A DNA stretch of 64,000 nt from Arachnopeziza araneosa (lineage: Eukaryota > Ascomycota > Leotiomycetes > Helotiales > Arachnopezizaceae): positions 124,001 to 188,000 of the forward strand of contig QYAI01000015.1 of assembly GCA_003988855.1 (NCBI GenBank), in the 5' to 3' direction. Both the position numbers and the translations under genes were made by a program. Below the pieces are notes generated by a model, which was not told the DNA's origin, did no database searches, and saw only the letters and a list, made by a program, of their open reading frames with translations. Shown one piece after another: positions 45,372-56,748 of this stretch (positions are counted from its first letter, which is position 1; each line of letters opens with the position of its first letter).

Positions 45372-46497
45372 TTATTCAGTAAACTTCCTTCCCGCCTCAA
45401 TCTCCTCAAACGCTTTCATAGTATGATCCCAGAATTTCTGAGACCACCCTTCCTTTCTGAGCCGCGTATAAATCTCCTTCACGGGCAAAATCTTCCCATC
45501 CGTCAAGACTCTATACGCCCCGCCGCCAACCACCTCATCTGAAGACACTGCAACCTCAATGCCGGCACTCTTTGCCGCTTCCTGCGCTCCTGCTGTATCC
45601 CGAGCGGGATATCTTGGACTTGTGTGGAAAAGTACCCTCTCTCCGCTTTCCATCTGCGGAACCGTACTCCAACGTACCAACGGCTTCAGCACCTTCTGAC
45701 CCCATCTAAACCAAGCTGGTTGAGTAGGATCATTGAAGGCGTCTGTAAGGACCAGTCCAGGGAAGTAATGACTGAGGCTCAGTTGACCAGGATACTGCGA
45801 GGCTAGGCGCTCAAAGACAAATGTCTTCATGTAAGCGGCGTGGGAACCCATAGACATGAATCCGTAATTCTTTGGATCGCGCAGGGAAATATCCTCTGGG
45901 AAGAACTTTTCATCACGCTGAGGGCCAAAAACCGACACAACGTGGGCGGGAAGAGATGATGCTAGAAGAAGAGGAATAAAATTCATGATGAAGCGGATGC
46001 GGGAGTAATAGAGGAGAGACATCAAAACATCGAGTCCTTCGGGCGTTTCTGTTCTCATGTTACTATAGAACACGTCAGGCCTTTGCGCTCAACTCACCTC
46101 TTCGACCGCTGAAATATAACGTCCCCTGTGTCATGACCAGCAAATTCAGTCTCGCCTTTCCACCACTTTTCTTCACTTCGGCTTCTTCCGAGGATATGAT
46201 CTCGGCAGAGATACGATCCACATCTTTTAATAGAGCAACATCTTCGGCGCGAATAAATCGCACATCTGCTGATGGACAGACCTTAAGAACCTCGTCAATA
46301 ACTTTCTTTCCCGAGGACTCTCTTCTCCCGACAACATAGACCCGGAAGCCCTTCCCCTCATTGGCTGCTGTTGCTTCTGCAAGTGCGTATATGCTGTGTT
46401 CGCCGATTCCAGAAGTACCACCAACCACAACAGCAACAAGAGGTTGTGATTTCACAAGTGCCGCATTGCAAGAACGAATCACATCGAGGTTGACCAT
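45372..46497 (-). CDS. Short-chain dehydrogenase/reductase (atypical SDR)
   Basis: Two exons, 46497-46098 and 46048-45372, give 358 residues. The 49-nt intron (GTGAGT...AACAG, phase 1) joins YFSGRR to ETPEGLDVLMSLLYYSR, the order usual in this group. The Rossmann fold starts at once with VVVGGTSGIGEHSIYALA (GGTSGIG at 26-32), then VYVVGRRES (an Arg pair suited to NADP) and LLVMTQGTL. The canonical catalytic YxxxK is not present: the corresponding region reads FMSMGSHAAYMKTFVFERLA. That is typical of a divergent fungal SDR group seen as single genes or in secondary-metabolite clusters. Substrate unknown. No clustered biosynthetic core enzyme is nearby. Confidence 0.85.
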
Positions 46498-47091
46498 ATT
46501 AATTGCGCTGATATGTGGGAGATGAAAGGGTTCTGAGGATAGATTCGGCTCTCTGTGGAATGTAGTCGAGAGGATATTGCAGGTTCCTGTGGAGTTGAAA
46601 TTTTCTAAAAAGAAAAGGTGAATTAAGGGACGAAAGGAATGACTTTATACTTAGGCAACACTTATCAGAATTCAAGCCAAGCGGATGTTTACTTCCTCCG
46701 CCTCTGGCTGGAAATCTGAGCTACAACAAGTTGGCTCATGTGAACCACCCCTGTAGATGTGGAAAGTCTAGCCAGTTTTCGTATCCTGGCATGCCGCATT
46801 TCGCACTCGCTTCTTGCAAACATGTAATCACTAATGGCTACTTAGTTTTACACACCTTAGAATGAGGATTAAAGGAAAAACCTATTTCTAGAATCGGAGG
46901 AAAATGATAACTCTGATAGGGCTTGCTGTATCTCAATGGCGTGCTGCTTACAAGGGTTGTTCGAATACAACATATCCCTAGCCACATGTGGCTGTGCGCA
47001 CTTTTTCGAGCAGTGTGTTGCTGAGATTTATCAAAACTAAATAGCTTCTCAAGAAATAGGCTTAAAATATTGTCCAACTTAATGACTAATT
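46498..47091. other. Intergenic region
   Basis: 594 bp between two minus-strand genes. No coding-like frame. It should hold the SDR promoter and the GT90 terminator. Confidence 0.45.
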
Positions 47092-48584
47092 TCAGTCACC
47101 CCGAGACGATCTCGTTTGGTCCCACTGAGTCTTTCCAGTTAAGCTAAAAGTCTCAAACCTCATCCCCTCCCCATTCTCCACGCCCTTATTTTCCCAACTT
47201 CCCCACAGCTCTTCAATTGGTCTAGCAACTTTATGCCAACCTCTAATCAATGATCGCCAATAGCACACCTCCGCAGCAGGACTTAAATACCCTCCTCTCC
47301 CTATCAAATCTCGCTGTCTTCTCGCAATTCCCTTTGCGAGACCATCATTGTTCTGTAACCATCTCACCGTTTCTTCGAGATCTTTCCAATCGGGGTCCAC
47401 AAAGATAATGTTGGCTTGAGATGGCGAGTAGGATTTTGGCCAGCGCGGATTGGTTTGTGTTCTGACTTTCGAATTAGCTGAGGGTGAAAAAGGGAGTGAT
47501 GAAGATAGCAAAGGTCGCATGAAGTGTGTTGTGTGCATGTGATAGGTTGGCGGTGGGGTTATAATGATGGAATTACAGGCTGTGTGAAACGGGAGTCGTC
47601 CAGAATAAGTAATTCCCTGCAAATGTAAGTCTCTTTTCGTGCTTGAAGGGATTAATCGCCTACCTCAGTGTATATTATATACTTATATTTGCAAAAATCT
47701 TCAATTCCAATTGAATTATTCGCTTTCATCCCGTTCATTTCCCAGTTCAACACCTCTACATCAGCCCAGGCCTTTCCCTTTGTTGCGGCCAGCAGGTTTG
47801 GTCTTAGCTGAGTATTTCCAACAGAATTGAACCATGCTGTGCCTCTCCATACGACTTTGTCAATCTTCTTCTCCCAAGAGATACTCTCTTCAATTTGAGC
47901 AATTTTTTCTAGAGCTTCATCCATTGTCCCAATAAATGGTTTTGGCCAGGAAAACATGCTGAAATGTGGCATGAGCCAAACGTTTTGTTTTATTTTTGGG
48001 TCATTTGACCGCGCAAAGGACCAGCCGTTCTCACGCTGTGTATCGAGGATCGAAAAGGTGAAAATAGTATCCCGAAGTGGTGTTGGAGAAGTTAAGATGG
48101 CTCGATAGAGTTGATTGAGGACCGCATCTCGCTCCCAGAGCATATCTCGATTCGGCCTGTCCTCTGCAGTGACAACATGGAGCTTTCCATTTTTGATTCG
48201 AGCTTGCACCATTCCCATATAATCATCTGGCTCTTTCTTCAGCTCAAATGGACCTCGCTCCACAGCATCGTCAATCTCCTTCATGAGTCCTGGAAACGTT
48301 GCGCGACATTGCTCTTCATTCAAAAAGAGCGACTGTTGGATCTCTTTCGAGGGGTATTGTTTTGAGAAAATGGAAAACACATTTGGCAACCTCTGAGAAT
48401 GCAAAAAGGAGATAACGCCTTGACAGAAATTACAGAACGCAATCACAGCAAAGCAAAACAATGCGACTCTGAGAAACGCACTCCGCCGCCCTGAAGTTAA
48501 CATTTTTGGATACTTTGGACGAAGCTCGCCCATAGCTAGAGATGAAGCATAATTGCGTGCAAATGATAACTTTATGGTCGTCAT
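47092..48584 (-). CDS. GT90 (CAP10-like) glycosyltransferase
   Basis: Two exons, 48584-47664 and 47616-47092, give 481 residues. The 47-nt phase-0 intron (GTAGGC...TTTGCAG) joins YKYIIYTE to GITYSGRLPFH, within the family's conserved K-Y-x-x-x-x-E-G core. The N-terminus has one hydrophobic anchor (about 39-60: FLRVALFCFAVIAFCNFCQG), indicating a type II Golgi-membrane protein. Conserved segments are VVWRGTAWF, then the KYI..EG core, SIIITPPP and HFMRPLL, with a C-terminal helix region (LEETVRWLQNNDGLAKGIAR). The family includes Cryptococcus CAP10 and capsule/xylosyl transferases and animal POGLUT1. Acceptor and sugar donor cannot be told from sequence. Confidence 0.9.
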
Positions 48585-49410
48585 TTGAACTTCGGCAAGA
48601 TCACGAGTCGCGTTTGTTCGAAGTGGTTGAACAGGCTAATTTCCAGCAAATTAGATTCATCCTACAGATGATGACACGTTGGTGAGTGTGGCTTCAGATA
48701 CACATTTGCTAGTTGTTTCATGAGTTAAGTTGCTGGATTCGGTAATTAGTCCGGAATATCGGGAGAGTTGCCAGGGAGTTGATCTAGGTTGCGTTTCAGG
48801 GCCATCAGTGGGAAGGAAGTGATCGAAGCCTCCGGCACAAAGCTCCGTGATAACTTGTTGTTGCATACTTGTTTATCGGAATACATGTCCTGGAAATGTC
48901 AACAGGTGACCCTGACATGAAGCTCTTGCAACAGTTCACGTTGAAGTCGACAAAGCTTCTAGGCAAAGAAGACTCGACTCAGCAACTGGCATCCCTGTCC
49001 AAGGTTTTTGCAGCGCTCCTCGTTCTATGCCACCCCAAATGACCATAGGAATTTCCATAATGTCAAGATGAGATCGAATTCATGAGCAACCTGTCTTAAC
49101 GCTGATTTTTGCGGTCCACAGAATGAAGCCGGAAATTGATCACATGTAAGATCACGTGATTTGGCTTATTCACAAACAGCTCACGATGCTCGTCATCATT
49201 TGATTCAAGGGCGTAACTTAAACGAGAATATAATAGCAGCGCAATATCTAAGTTCTTGGTTAGGACTAATCTGGTCTTGATATATAAATTAATCTAATCA
49301 CGATAACTTCAAATACCTCCTCCCCCGCTGTACTCTGTACCACGTTTAACATCACATATCTCGGGCGCAATAGCCTTCAAGACCTCATTTTTCATTAACT
49401 CGATCTGAAA
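48585..49410. promoter_or_regulatory. Divergent region GT90 / fluG
   Basis: 826 bp between divergent start codons. An AT-rich TATA-like stretch (gatatataaattaatc, about 49279) lies some 130 bp before the fluG ATG and might serve its promoter (inference). Nothing else seen. Confidence 0.45.
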
Positions 49411-52008
49411 ATGGACGATCTTGTCAAAGCAATACGCACTACCCCAATCATCGATAACCATGCTCACCCCTTACTCTTGCCGGAGTTCCAGGAGAAATAT
49501 CCGTTCGAGTCCATCACTACAGAGGCTCACGGTGATGCCTTGAGGGCTACAAAGTCATCTCTTTCGCACATCCGTGCTGTAAAGCAATTGTCCAACATTC
49601 TAGGTTGTCCTCCAAAATGGGAAGATGTAGTCGCTGCCATTAAGGTCGAAAACGCGAAACCTCATCATGCGTGGGCTAGACGCTGTACGCAAGGCATTGA
49701 AACAATACTTATCGACGATGGTTTGGATGGGAAAGATGAAGTGTATGATTATGGTTGGCATGATAAGCTTACCAGAACCGAATGCAAGAAGATAGTGAGG
49801 ATTGAGAAGCTTGCGGAGCAAATCATTGATGAGCTCTACTTGAACGAGGATCTAGGTTCTGACGAGATCTTCTCAGGATTAGACGAGGCATTTGATTTGG
49901 CTATCAAAATGGCGTTGGAGGACGAAGATGTGGTGGGGTTTAAATCGATCATTTGCTATCGAACTGGACTAGATATTCCTCCTCTGCTTCCGGAAAAGGA
50001 CGTGAAAAGGGTATTCATCAAGCAGCTTGATCAGATCTTGGATTCGGGATCGAAGAGCTTTGGAAGACTTGAGAGCGAGCCAGTGAACGCTTGGCTAGTG
50101 GACAAGGCTGCATCTATTCTTGTCAAGAGCGGGAAACCTATTTTACCACTCCAGTTTCACACCGGTCTAGGCGACAATGACATTACCCTGACAAAATCAT
50201 CGCCCTCTCATCTCCAAAGTTTCATTCGGAAGTTTCCAGACCTACCAATTGTGCTTTTGCATGCAAGCTATCCTTGGACGAAAGAAGCAGGATATCTTGC
50301 AGCTGTGTATGAAAATGTGTATGCCGACATTGGAGAGGTATTCCCATTCCTGAGCAAGGAGGGCCAGGTGAATGTCGTCCGAGAAATCCTGGAGTTATGC
50401 CCAACCGAGAAGATTTTGTGGAGTACTGATGGCCATTGGTTTCCCGAGACGTACCTACTTGCTATTATCCAAGTGAAAGAGGCGTTAGAAGTAGTGCTCA
50501 CTGAATATGTGAACGATGGTGTATTGACGGTTCCACAAGCAATTCGGGCTGTGCAAGATATCTTTTTCAATACATCGAACAAGTTGTATGATCTTGGGCT
50601 GGAATTTCGACCCTTACCAACTCCGGCGCCACCACAAAAATCCAAGCCATTGACAATTCAACCTAAACCTGAACCTGAGACTGCTTCATCCGATAACCAA
50701 TCGCTTACTGCCTTTCTTAGAATTAATCCTCGAGTCAAGTTCCTCCGTCTACAGTATCTAGACTTCACATCTACGCCACGCCTTCGCGTCATTCCTACGA
50801 AGAAAGCACTAGCACTCCTAAAAACCAACCCAAAGCTCTCAATTGGAATAACGAAATCTTGTCTTGGTCTCCTGCAAAACGATTCATTCATCTCAACAGT
50901 GACAGCGACCGGAGAATACCGACTCCAAGCAGATTTCTCTTCACTGAGTCGTGGGCCCCGCCTCGAATATGCTTCCGTACAGGGCAACTTTTTCGAATCT
51001 GATGGCAAGCCAGCAGCGTTATGTCCACGAACTCTGCTCTCTCGCACTCTGGAGGCGGCAAAGTCAAAAAACCTGGAATTTCGGATGGGCTTCGAGATTG
51101 AAATTGTCTTTCTCTCAACTTCCGCCGGCGCTACGTCAACTCTTCTCGAGCCTGGTGGACATGCCTGGTCTTCAGCACGAGTATTGCAAGATAGCAAGAT
51201 CTTGGAGATAATTAATGCTACATATGACAGCCTCGCACACTCCGGTATTGATCTCGAACAGTGGCATTCGGAATCTGCAACGGGCCAATATGAGTTTGTT
51301 CTTCCACCTCAATCGCCTTTAGAAGCGTGTGACACGGTGTTACGGGCCCGCGAAATCATCACCACTGTAGCAGCTGGTTACGGAATACGTGCAACGCTTT
51401 ATCCAAAGCCGTTTGCAAACATGGCTGGGACGGCTTCACATGTGCATATTTCTATATCTTCTCCAGATGGGGATAAGGAGGAAGTATATGCTCCATTTTA
51501 CGCAGGGATACTCAAGCATCTTCCTGCCATTGTGGCATTCACCTACAGCAATCCCTCGAGCTATGAACGCATGGCTGATGGTTGCTGGGCTGGAGGCAGA
51601 TGGGTGACGTGGGGTTCGCAGAACCGGGAAACTGCACTTCGAAAGATTGTGGATTCTCACTTTGAGATCAAAGTCGTTGACGGCCTGGCAAATGTCTATT
51701 TGGCGGTAGCAGCTATCATTGCCGCAGGTACCGCAGGGGTCGTTGATCAAACCCCACTGACCTGGAAAGATTGTACCCAAGATCCTGCTACGCTAAGTGA
51801 GAGCCAAAGGAAGGAACTTGGTATTGAGAAGATGCTACCAAAAGACTTGGAAATCGCGTTAGAAGAGCTGGAAGCAGATAAAGAGTTCACGGAAATGATT
51901 GGGGAAGAGATAGTGGAGAGGTATATTGCCGTCAAGAAGGCGGAAATGGCCATCTTGAAGGGAATGACTCCGAACAATGCGAGGGATTGGGTTATTGCTC
52001 GGTACTGA
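49411..52008 (+). CDS. fluG: FluG-type amidohydrolase/glutamine-synthetase fusion
   Basis: An intronless 865-residue protein starting MDDLVKAIRTTPIIDNHAHP. The N-terminal half (about 1-405) is an amidohydrolase-like TIM barrel: IDNHAHPLL metal site, LPLQFHTGLGDNDI, VLLHASYPW, YADIGEVFPFL and LWSTDGHWFPETY. After a Pro-rich linker (about 410-430) the C-terminal half is a glutamine-synthetase type I domain: FRMGFEIEIVF, ATGQYEFVLPPQSP, NMAGTASHVHISIS and SQNRETALRKI. This fusion defines FluG, which in Aspergillus nidulans makes the extracellular signal that triggers asexual development. The length equals what I recall for that protein. In Leotiomycetes its developmental role is inferred. The stop is TGA 2006-2008 of the 52-kb line (52006-52008). 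The upstream AT-rich region is the presumed promoter. Confidence 0.95.
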   Translation: MDDLVKAIRTTPIIDNHAHPLLLPEFQEKYPFESITTEAHGDALRATKSSLSHIRAVKQLSNILGCPPKWEDVVAAIKVENAKPHHAWARRCTQGIETILIDDGLDGKDEVYDYGWHDKLTRTECKKIVRIEKLAEQIIDELYLNEDLGSDEIFSGLDEAFDLAIKMALEDEDVVGFKSIICYRTGLDIPPLLPEKDVKRVFIKQLDQILDSGSKSFGRLESEPVNAWLVDKAASILVKSGKPILPLQFHTGLGDNDITLTKSSPSHLQSFIRKFPDLPIVLLHASYPWTKEAGYLAAVYENVYADIGEVFPFLSKEGQVNVVREILELCPTEKILWSTDGHWFPETYLLAIIQVKEALEVVLTEYVNDGVLTVPQAIRAVQDIFFNTSNKLYDLGLEFRPLPTPAPPQKSKPLTIQPKPEPETASSDNQSLTAFLRINPRVKFLRLQYLDFTSTPRLRVIPTKKALALLKTNPKLSIGITKSCLGLLQNDSFISTVTATGEYRLQADFSSLSRGPRLEYASVQGNFFESDGKPAALCPRTLLSRTLEAAKSKNLEFRMGFEIEIVFLSTSAGATSTLLEPGGHAWSSARVLQDSKILEIINATYDSLAHSGIDLEQWHSESATGQYEFVLPPQSPLEACDTVLRAREIITTVAAGYGIRATLYPKPFANMAGTASHVHISISSPDGDKEEVYAPFYAGILKHLPAIVAFTYSNPSSYERMADGCWAGGRWVTWGSQNRETALRKIVDSHFEIKVVDGLANVYLAVAAIIAAGTAGVVDQTPLTWKDCTQDPATLSESQRKELGIEKMLPKDLEIALEELEADKEFTEMIGEEIVERYIAVKKAEMAILKGMTPNNARDWVIARY

Positions 52009-52310
52009 TCTTAGACCTCTTCGTTTGAACAAAGGAAGGCCTCAGCAAGTCACGTCACCTGACGTCGGGTGAAAGCGGGAAGGGATGCGGAATTCCACAC
52101 CTTGACTCATCAGCCCTACAGAGATGGCAATCTGAGGCTTTTAGTCGTCGTTTCCATTGGTTCTTTCTGTTAGCCCTCCAATCCAGTTTCTGTCACGAGT
52201 TATCAAATGGTATTTATATACGCCGAGTATCTCCAACAGTCTTGTGTCCAAGTGCTATTCATTCCTTGGTCCTTTTCCCACACCCACCAAAACATATCGT
52301 CGCGCTCAAC
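52009..52310. other. Intergenic region fluG / next gene
   Basis: 302 bp containing the fluG 3' flank and the leader of the next gene. The right end is C/T-rich. No feature seen. Confidence 0.45.
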
Positions 52311-53245
52311 ATGCCCCCACCACTCTCCCTCCCTGTCACCATAGCACTCTTCAGCTTCCCACCCCTCCTCCTCACAACGTACCTCTACACCTACCCCCTC
52401 CCACCCCACCTCACCCAGTGCATCCGGACGAGCACACAGCTCCCCCTCTCCATTGCGTCCTCCGCATCCTACCAGATCACAAACCCCAAGAAACACATCG
52501 CCATGACCGATAGCATACAATTGACGCTCCCCTCGCCGTCCCCGCTATCAGACACACAGCTCCTATCCCGCTTCCTCTCTGGCTTCTTCGGTGGTCAGGT
52601 GTTCTACCCGGAATACGTCTTTATGAATCTCCTCCGTCTAGTCGGTTCCAGATGGTTGGTTGTCGGGATCGATGGTACAATTTCCTCCTCTCTTTCCATC
52701 CCTCCATCTTCCTACCCCCCTCCCCCCTCCCACCCAATTCTCCCAACCACCATCCGCAAACTAATCCCATCCTAGGAATCCCGACCAAATCCAGCCCCAG
52801 CAGAGAAATCACCAGCTTCTCGCACTCAGAGCTCCCCCCGCTCTACTCGGTCTACCTGGATCACTTCATGATCCTGGATTCACATATCCTTCCGGCCGCG
52901 GCCTCGTCTCGAGAGGACGTGGAGATCATGGGGGAGACAGAGGAACAGGAGGAGCGGCAAAGATCGAGTTTCGTCGATGTAGCGTTCGGCAACAACCGGA
53001 AACGCTTTGGCGGGTTTCATCGTATTGAGATCTTGCGAGCTTCAAGGGATGCGGTTGCTCTTAAGAGAGAGGCGGGAGATGGAGATGAGCGAGGAGGGAG
53101 AACGGAAGAGGTGACAGTTAGATACTCGTGTATGGCTTGTGATCCACAGGTTGATGGGTGGAGACCTTGGATCTTGTGGAATCTTCATCGAGTTTATGCT
53201 CTGAGTTTGTTTAGGGATGGGATTAGGGAGGTGTTGAGTAAGTGA
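52311..53245 (+). CDS. Uncharacterised protein with N-terminal membrane segment
   Basis: Two exons, 52311-52674 and 52776-53245, give 277 residues. The 101-nt intron (GTACAA...CAAACTAATC...CCTAG, phase 1) joins VVGIDG to IPTKSSPSREITSF. The start MPPPLSLPVTIALFSFPPLL leads into a hydrophobic stretch to about residue 30, a signal peptide or membrane anchor. The middle reads ITNPKKHIAMTDSIQLTLPS and FLSGFFGGQVFYPEYVFMNL. The second exon has SVYLDHFMILDSHILPAAAS, an acidic EETEEQEERQ-like stretch and ends WNLHRVYALSLFRDGIREVL. I do not recognise a family. An upstream in-frame ATG at 52242 would add 23 residues with no family support. Confidence 0.65.
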
Positions 53246-53491
53246 TGGAACCTGTTGTTAATAGAGAACCGGAAAGGGAGTGTAAGATAGGTAGAAGTAA
53301 AATCGCTAATCAATTGTATTGGGTTTGGTATTGGCTATGAGCTAATGCCCGAGTTCGCTAATAATGAATCTTCAACCGGCGCAATAACGCTTCAACACAC
53401 ATCGCACATACGATTAGAAACAAATAATCCAGCAAACCAACAATACGAACTGTAGCATACCCGTCATGGACTTGGGTTGACCTTATTATAT

Positions 53492-54457
53492 CTAGATGTC
53501 TGACTTTGATGCACCCTGATGCTGATAATACGCATCTTGCTCTGATGGTGCCAATTTATTAGTCTTCACCAACTCAAATAGAAATGCACACTCAGGCACT
53601 TTCGAAGTTAGTCTCGAAATCATAACTCTAGTTTCGACTACTCACGGTTCGCGGCTGCTTGTATATTTGAAGTCTCGCCAGGAGAAGAATCCTGCCTTAA
53701 GCCGAGACTTTCTATATCGATGCCAATCTCCTTCAATTTATGCAAGTGTATCAAGCAGCCATCGGCAGCACATCCAGGAAAGTACTGTAAAATACGTCAG
53801 CAGATATCGCTTTCTTAGGGAACAATAAGACTTACGACTTGCACATACTCACTATCTGGATTGATCTGGTAGCAAAAATGCGCAAGAATCTGGTCATCTA
53901 TGCCGACAATGATGTGGCGTGTATCAACCAAATCTTCAACCCCGTGTAGAAACTTTGTTGACTCTGCTTCGTTCTTCGTTGATTCTAAGTTTCTTGTTGA
54001 AGAGGTTTGAAGGGAAACAGTATCTAATTCGATAAGGACAGCTTAGCACAAGTAGGACAATTGAAGGGAAACAATCACCTGAAGAAGGTGGGGCTGCTTC
54101 CATCGGAATCCTTGGTCGGGCAACAAGTGTTGGGCTGTGCTCCATGCTCGGCCCGGCACTGGAATCAGAAGTTATACTGACGATGAGGGTGGGTTGTAGA
54201 ATCCCGCCTGCGCGAGGAAAGCGGGAGTTTGTGCCTTCAGTAGCGCTACTCAACTCTGAGCTCTCTGTAATTGTAAAACCAGGGGCGGTAAACGGTGGAT
54301 CGTTGCGAAGACTCTCGAACCCCATAATTGTTGATGAATTCTCACCGGAACTTGCAGACCGATCTAATGCAATAGTTACCAAAAGATACGGCAAGCTAAT
54401 CAGAATAATGGGTATTCCGATAAGAAGAAGCATGGCTACGGAATGCATTATGGCCAT
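53492..54457 (-). CDS. Putative type II membrane protein, unknown
   Basis: Four exons are inferred: 54457-54079, 54023-53836, 53784-53646 and 53598-53492, giving 270 residues. Introns are 55, 51 and 47 nt with canonical ends; an alternative acceptor for intron 1 at 54042 would add six codons in frame. The N-terminus MAIMHSVAMLLLIGIPIILI, continuing hydrophobic to about residue 30, is a signal anchor. A Ser/Thr/Pro-rich stalk of about 120 residues follows. The distal domain reads LHGVEDLVDTRHIIVGIDDQ, AHFCYQINPDSEYVQV then YFPGCAADGCLIHLHKLKEI and LPECAFLFELVKTNKLAPSE, with five cysteines. The exon phases all agree, which argues that the gene is real. Function unknown. Confidence 0.65.
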
Positions 54458-55374
54458 GGTATCAATTAGTTACGGAAGGGGTAGCGAGAGAGACGAAAGA
54501 GCGAGAGAGACGAAAGAGCGAGAAGATGGATATTGGGTAGCAATAGAGAATAACTTGATGCGTAAATTGATGTGATGTTGTGGGAAAAGGAAGAAGAATG
54601 GCCTGTTGAGAGAAGTTTGGTTGTTCATAACATTCGGTCTTGTGCACCCAGCAACACCTACCTGTCCATCGCGACTTCCTCTTGAGAAAGCAGCCATTCC
54701 AGAATATACTGGCAGGGACAATGAGAAGGAGAGTTTTGTTCTTGAGCATAATCTGAGTTAGCCAATGTTTCCAAGTATGAGTTTTGGATAGTTTCAGTCA
54801 AGTACTGTGCCGTGAAAAGGTCATGCAAATCTCCTTTTTATTTTATTTTTAAATTTCCAGGACCTGATGGTATGTTGAGGGAGCAGGCTGACATGGTCAA
54901 GTTGACGTCAAGGTGTGAGAATTTCTTGATGAAGATAAGTCAAAGGGTAGAGGCTGATATAAGCTGATAGGATCGACCTGACCGGGCGCTCAGATATGGC
55001 GCTTGACCCGATTGAGTAGCCTGTGCGACGGGCTCTGATTGGCTTGGGGTCAGCCACAGAAGAGGCGTGTGGCTGTTCGCCTGTCGACGTACCCACGGCC
55101 AATCAGGTCGCTGATCGCCCTCGTTACCCAAAGCGGAACGAGGCGAGTTCTGCCCTCACGTCTCAGCCTTAACCTTATTCTCGTACCCGACCACCACTTA
55201 ACTTTGCCATGGAGCAGAGGTTACCTATTCGGGCACCTTGGGGAGGAGGATTTGTGGTTTGGTATAAGTATCCTTCTTACACCTCTGTCCTTCCCATCTT
55301 CACCACTTTGTACTTTACCCTCTTCACTATCATACATAGTCTTGCGAATACCTCGACTTTTGAAAATCATCGCC
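54458..55374. promoter_or_regulatory. Divergent region with 17-bp tandem repeat
   Basis: 917 bp between divergent start codons. It includes the purine repeat at 54484-54524. The right part (55150-55374) is C/T-rich and likely the 5' UTR of the DUF300 gene. Frames here are shadows. Confidence 0.45.
54484..54524. repeat. 17-bp tandem repeat in presumed 5' UTR
   Basis: Two full copies and one partial copy of gcgagagagacgaaaga lie 27 bp before the start codon of the minus-strand gene at 54457. Confidence 0.85.
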
Positions 55375-56748
55375 ATGGGACTTTTCCATCATTCCGGCTC
55401 CAGCAGTAATCATACTTGCCCAAACCCAAATGTCAATGGAGATCCAAGTAAGTACCTGGTCCCGATCATGCACAGCTCAATACTTACATCGCGCAGCCCA
55501 AATTCCCATTGCGGGAGACCTTACTTTCCACAAACTCATTACAATCATTTCAGGAGCCTGCATGGCCTTTTCCTGCTTGATAACCTTCTTCTTAATCCTG
55601 AGACATGCCACCCGTTATTCGTTGCCAAAAGAGCAGAAGCAGTAAGCAACAAGCTAGTCGATTTATTTCCAAGCTCACACTTTCAGGGTCATTCGTATAG
55701 TCTTCATTATCCCAGTCTTCGCTGTCCTTTCGTTCCTCGCCGTAGCGTTTGAATCAACAGCCATCTACCTGAAATCCATTGAGGATTTCTATGAAGCTAT
55801 CGCACTCGCATCCTTCTTCTTACTTCTCTGTGCTTTTGTCCAAGAGGACGACAATACTCGCCAAAACTACTTCGCGGCATCGGGTATCATGAAGCAATAT
55901 ATCAGCACCACCATCATGGTCTTCCAATTCCCAGTGGTGATGCTGATCCTCATGTTGGCAACTATCATCTCTCAGGCTACTGGAACCTACTGCCAAAATT
56001 CCAACCATATCTACTTTGTTCACATCTGGTACACAATCATCAGCGTCATCTCTACCCTTCTGGCCATTACCGCTGTGCTCAAATTCTACAAGGCCGTGAA
56101 GCCCCAGATCATTCAACGCGCACCTCTTTCCAAACTTATCGCTTTCAAGGGCATCGTTTTCCTTAACTTTTTGCAAAACACCATCTTCTCGTTCTTGGCT
56201 TCCTCAGGCGACCTTAAACCCACATCGAAACACACTTACGAAGATTTCGCTACTGGTCTCCCCAACCTCATCCTCTCTGTTGAGATGGCCATTTTCTCGC
56301 TAGGTTTCCTTTACGTTTACCGCGTCTCTCCGTACTCTCAAAAGGGTGGTGCCTCTGCCGTAGCTCTCGGCCACGGCGGTTACCACGGTGGCCCGCTCGG
56401 CGTCAAAGCCTATTTCCAAGCCCTCAACATCGGCGACATCTTGATGGGCATCATCAGCATCCCTCAGATGTTGATTCAAAAGCGTGCGTACGGTGATGAC
56501 GACAACTATGGTAGCAAAACCACCCCTCAACACGTAAGTGTCCTCTTGACAGGGCCATTGATCCCTGCTGACGCTGACTGAAGTAGTACCAAAACCTCCA
56601 ACAACAAAATATCGAGATGCAGCCTCAGTATAGGGGGAGCCAGGAGTACGCACCACAAGCATATCTTCCTTCACATGTCCATGAGAATCAGGGTTATGCC
56701 GCCCAAGGTTACGGAGCATACCCAGAGCAGCAGGGCTATGGACGTTGA
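55375..56748 (+). CDS. DUF300 (OSTalpha/TMEM184) family membrane protein
   Basis: Four exons, 55375-55447, 55497-55641, 55687-56533 and 56587-56748, give 408 residues. The introns are 49, 45 and 53 nt (GTAAGT/GTAAGC donors, CAG/TAG acceptors) and phases agree. The start is MGLFHHSGSSSNHTCPNPNV. Seven hydrophobic spans are likely, beginning LITIISGACMAFSCLITFFL and VFIIPVFAVLSFLAVAFEST. Family landmarks are AIYLKSIEDFYEAIALASFF, LVQED-like AFVQEDDNTR, FQFPVVMLILM, KFYKAVKPQI and FKGIVFLNFLQNTIFSFLAS. The cytosolic tail is Gln/Tyr-rich (EYAPQAYLPSHVHENQGY). The family includes organic solute transporter alpha, TMEM184 and yeast Hfl1, a vacuolar Atg8-interacting protein. The actual function here is unknown. 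Confidence 0.92.

Noticed and set aside
43963..48584. Secondary-metabolite cluster formed by desaturase-like, SDR and GT90 genes
   Set aside because: No core synthase, P450, transcription factor or transporter is nearby; the three enzymes are common as single genes.
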